A program made the translations under genes and the position numbers. Below are positions 34,443 to 34,817 of a stretch of DNA of 34,817 nucleotides, in pieces. Each line of letters opens with the position of its first letter. Positions within the stretch are counted from its first letter, which is position 1. The stretch comes from Apostichopus leukothele (lineage: Eukaryota; Echinodermata; Holothuroidea; Aspidochirotida; Stichopodidae): contig JAAAKB020000020.1 in NCBI GenBank assembly GCA_010014835.2, positions 867,655 to 902,471 on the forward strand, given 5' to 3'. The notes beneath the pieces were generated by a model, which was not told the origin of the DNA, did not search any database, and saw only the letters and a list, made by a program, of their open reading frames with translations.

Positions 34443-34519
34443 TCAAACTGTCGTACTCTTGCCTTGAAGTAGAGGCTTGGCATATTCCACAAAGTCATCA
34501 ATTAGCACTGGCCAGGCAC
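34443..34519 (-). CDS. DCN1-like neddylation factor (DCUN1D1/2), terminal coding exon
   Basis: This 77-base exon encodes the last 24 residues of a DCN1-like protein, beginning AWPVLIDDFVEYA and ending KSTTV. It nearly matches the C-terminus of human DCUN1D1 and DCUN1D2 as I recall it (AWPVLIDDFVEFA...KSTTV), with one residue fewer in the linker. DCN1-like proteins act as co-E3 factors for attaching NEDD8 to cullins: the C-terminal potentiating-neddylation (PONY) domain, of which this is the end, binds cullin and the acetylated E2. The two bases GT at 34518-34519 complete a glycine codon split by a phase-1 intron. The acceptor reads TTTCTTTCTTTTCAAG|GT with a good pyrimidine tract. The stop TGA is at 34443-34445. 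Earlier exons are expected beyond the right edge. Because the frame is short and has no ATG, it is easily missed. Confidence 0.85.
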
Positions 34520-34817
34520 CTTGAAAAGAAAGAAACAAAATGAACTCATGTTGGAGTGCCTCAACATAAAAAAAAAAAGATTAAAAAAGTATAAAATGTA
34601 GAACAATGAGGGGGCTGCAGCCAAGCTGGTTAGGGTACAAACTCTATTAAATAAGGAATATATCAACATAAAGAAGATGATAAAATCAAGTGAAGGACAC
34701 TGTTTCAAAAGAAGAATACTGAGGGGGGGGGGGGGGGGGGTTGAAGTTAGGGTGAAAAGGGTAAAATCTTTTGTGCTTCCAATTTCCCACCAAAAGGCCC
34801 TACTGGTTTCAATTAGT
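34520..34817 (-). other. Last intron of the DCUN1D gene
   Basis: This is intronic sequence upstream of the terminal exon's acceptor. It contains a run of 18 Gs (34723-34740). A stretch near 34610-34645 (AGCCAAGCTGGTTAGGGTAC) resembles a Pol III A box but has no B box following. No further exon is seen before the edge. Confidence 0.6.
34723..34740 (+). repeat. Poly-G run of 18
   Basis: This is an uninterrupted mononucleotide run, the longest G run in the window. Such runs are length-variable and often mis-sized in assemblies. Confidence 0.95.

Noticed and set aside
34608-34650. Third SINE or tRNA head (AGCCAAGCTGGTTAGGGTAC resembles an A box)
   Set aside because: No B box or tRNA-like fold follows within 80 bases, so one box-like match is not enough.
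1-34817. CRISPR array, bacterial operon or prophage features
   Set aside because: No regularly spaced direct repeats with unique spacers and no dense gene packing are seen; splice sites, SINEs and animal gene families show a metazoan nuclear genome.

Overview
This looks like a piece of an animal (metazoan) nuclear genome from a draft assembly. It is AT-rich and mostly non-coding, with spliced exons, tRNA-derived SINEs, minisatellites and one gap of exactly 100 Ns (22397-22496). Frequent 'taggccta'-type words and the best gene matches suggest a deuterostome, most likely an echinoderm such as a sea cucumber. That placement is inference from sequence texture, not proof.

Three protein-coding pieces can be supported, all on the minus strand. 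(1) 11029-11610 is the first coding exon of a NALCN-channel auxiliary factor (NALF/FAM155/NLF-1 family); its remaining exons were not found and probably lie left of the window, so 1-11028 is mainly its first intron. (2) 22497-24044 is an uninterrupted 516-codon frame whose helical core resembles the Gag of DIRS/Ngaro-type tyrosine-recombinase retrotransposons. It has a very acidic N-terminus and a Gly/Arg-rich end that runs into the gap, and no reverse transcriptase or recombinase is visible nearby, so it is a solo fossil or a co-opted copy. (3) 34443-34519 is the terminal coding exon of a DCN1-like (DCUN1D1/2) neddylation factor, whose upstream exons lie beyond the right edge.

Non-coding layout. 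3.2-5.4 kb holds several tandem duplications. A 259-bp hAT-like non-autonomous DNA transposon with an 8-bp target-site duplication lies at 9653-9911. tRNA-derived SINEs lie at about 12.04-12.39 kb (minus) and 27.15-27.48 kb (plus), with a SINE fragment at 22.34-22.40 kb against the gap. An 18-bp G-rich minisatellite fills 13452-13774. A CpG-rich, promoter-like patch with NRF1- and ETS-type sites lies at 17990-18435, followed by an unrecognised candidate exon. A U2 snRNA-like 5' domain followed by a predicted folded tail lies at 21212-21323. A minisatellite at 29896-29995 repeats nuclear-receptor half-sites in DR1 and DR4 spacing.

No operon-like cooperation is expected. The main locus-level observation is that a NALF gene and a DCUN1D gene lie about 23 kb apart on the same strand, and their human relatives NALF1 and DCUN1D2 both map to 13q33-q34. 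Nothing here forms a clear new multi-gene system. The leads most worth following are the U2-headed RNA-like element, the solo Gag-like gene, the DR1/DR4 array and the orphan CpG-rich patch.
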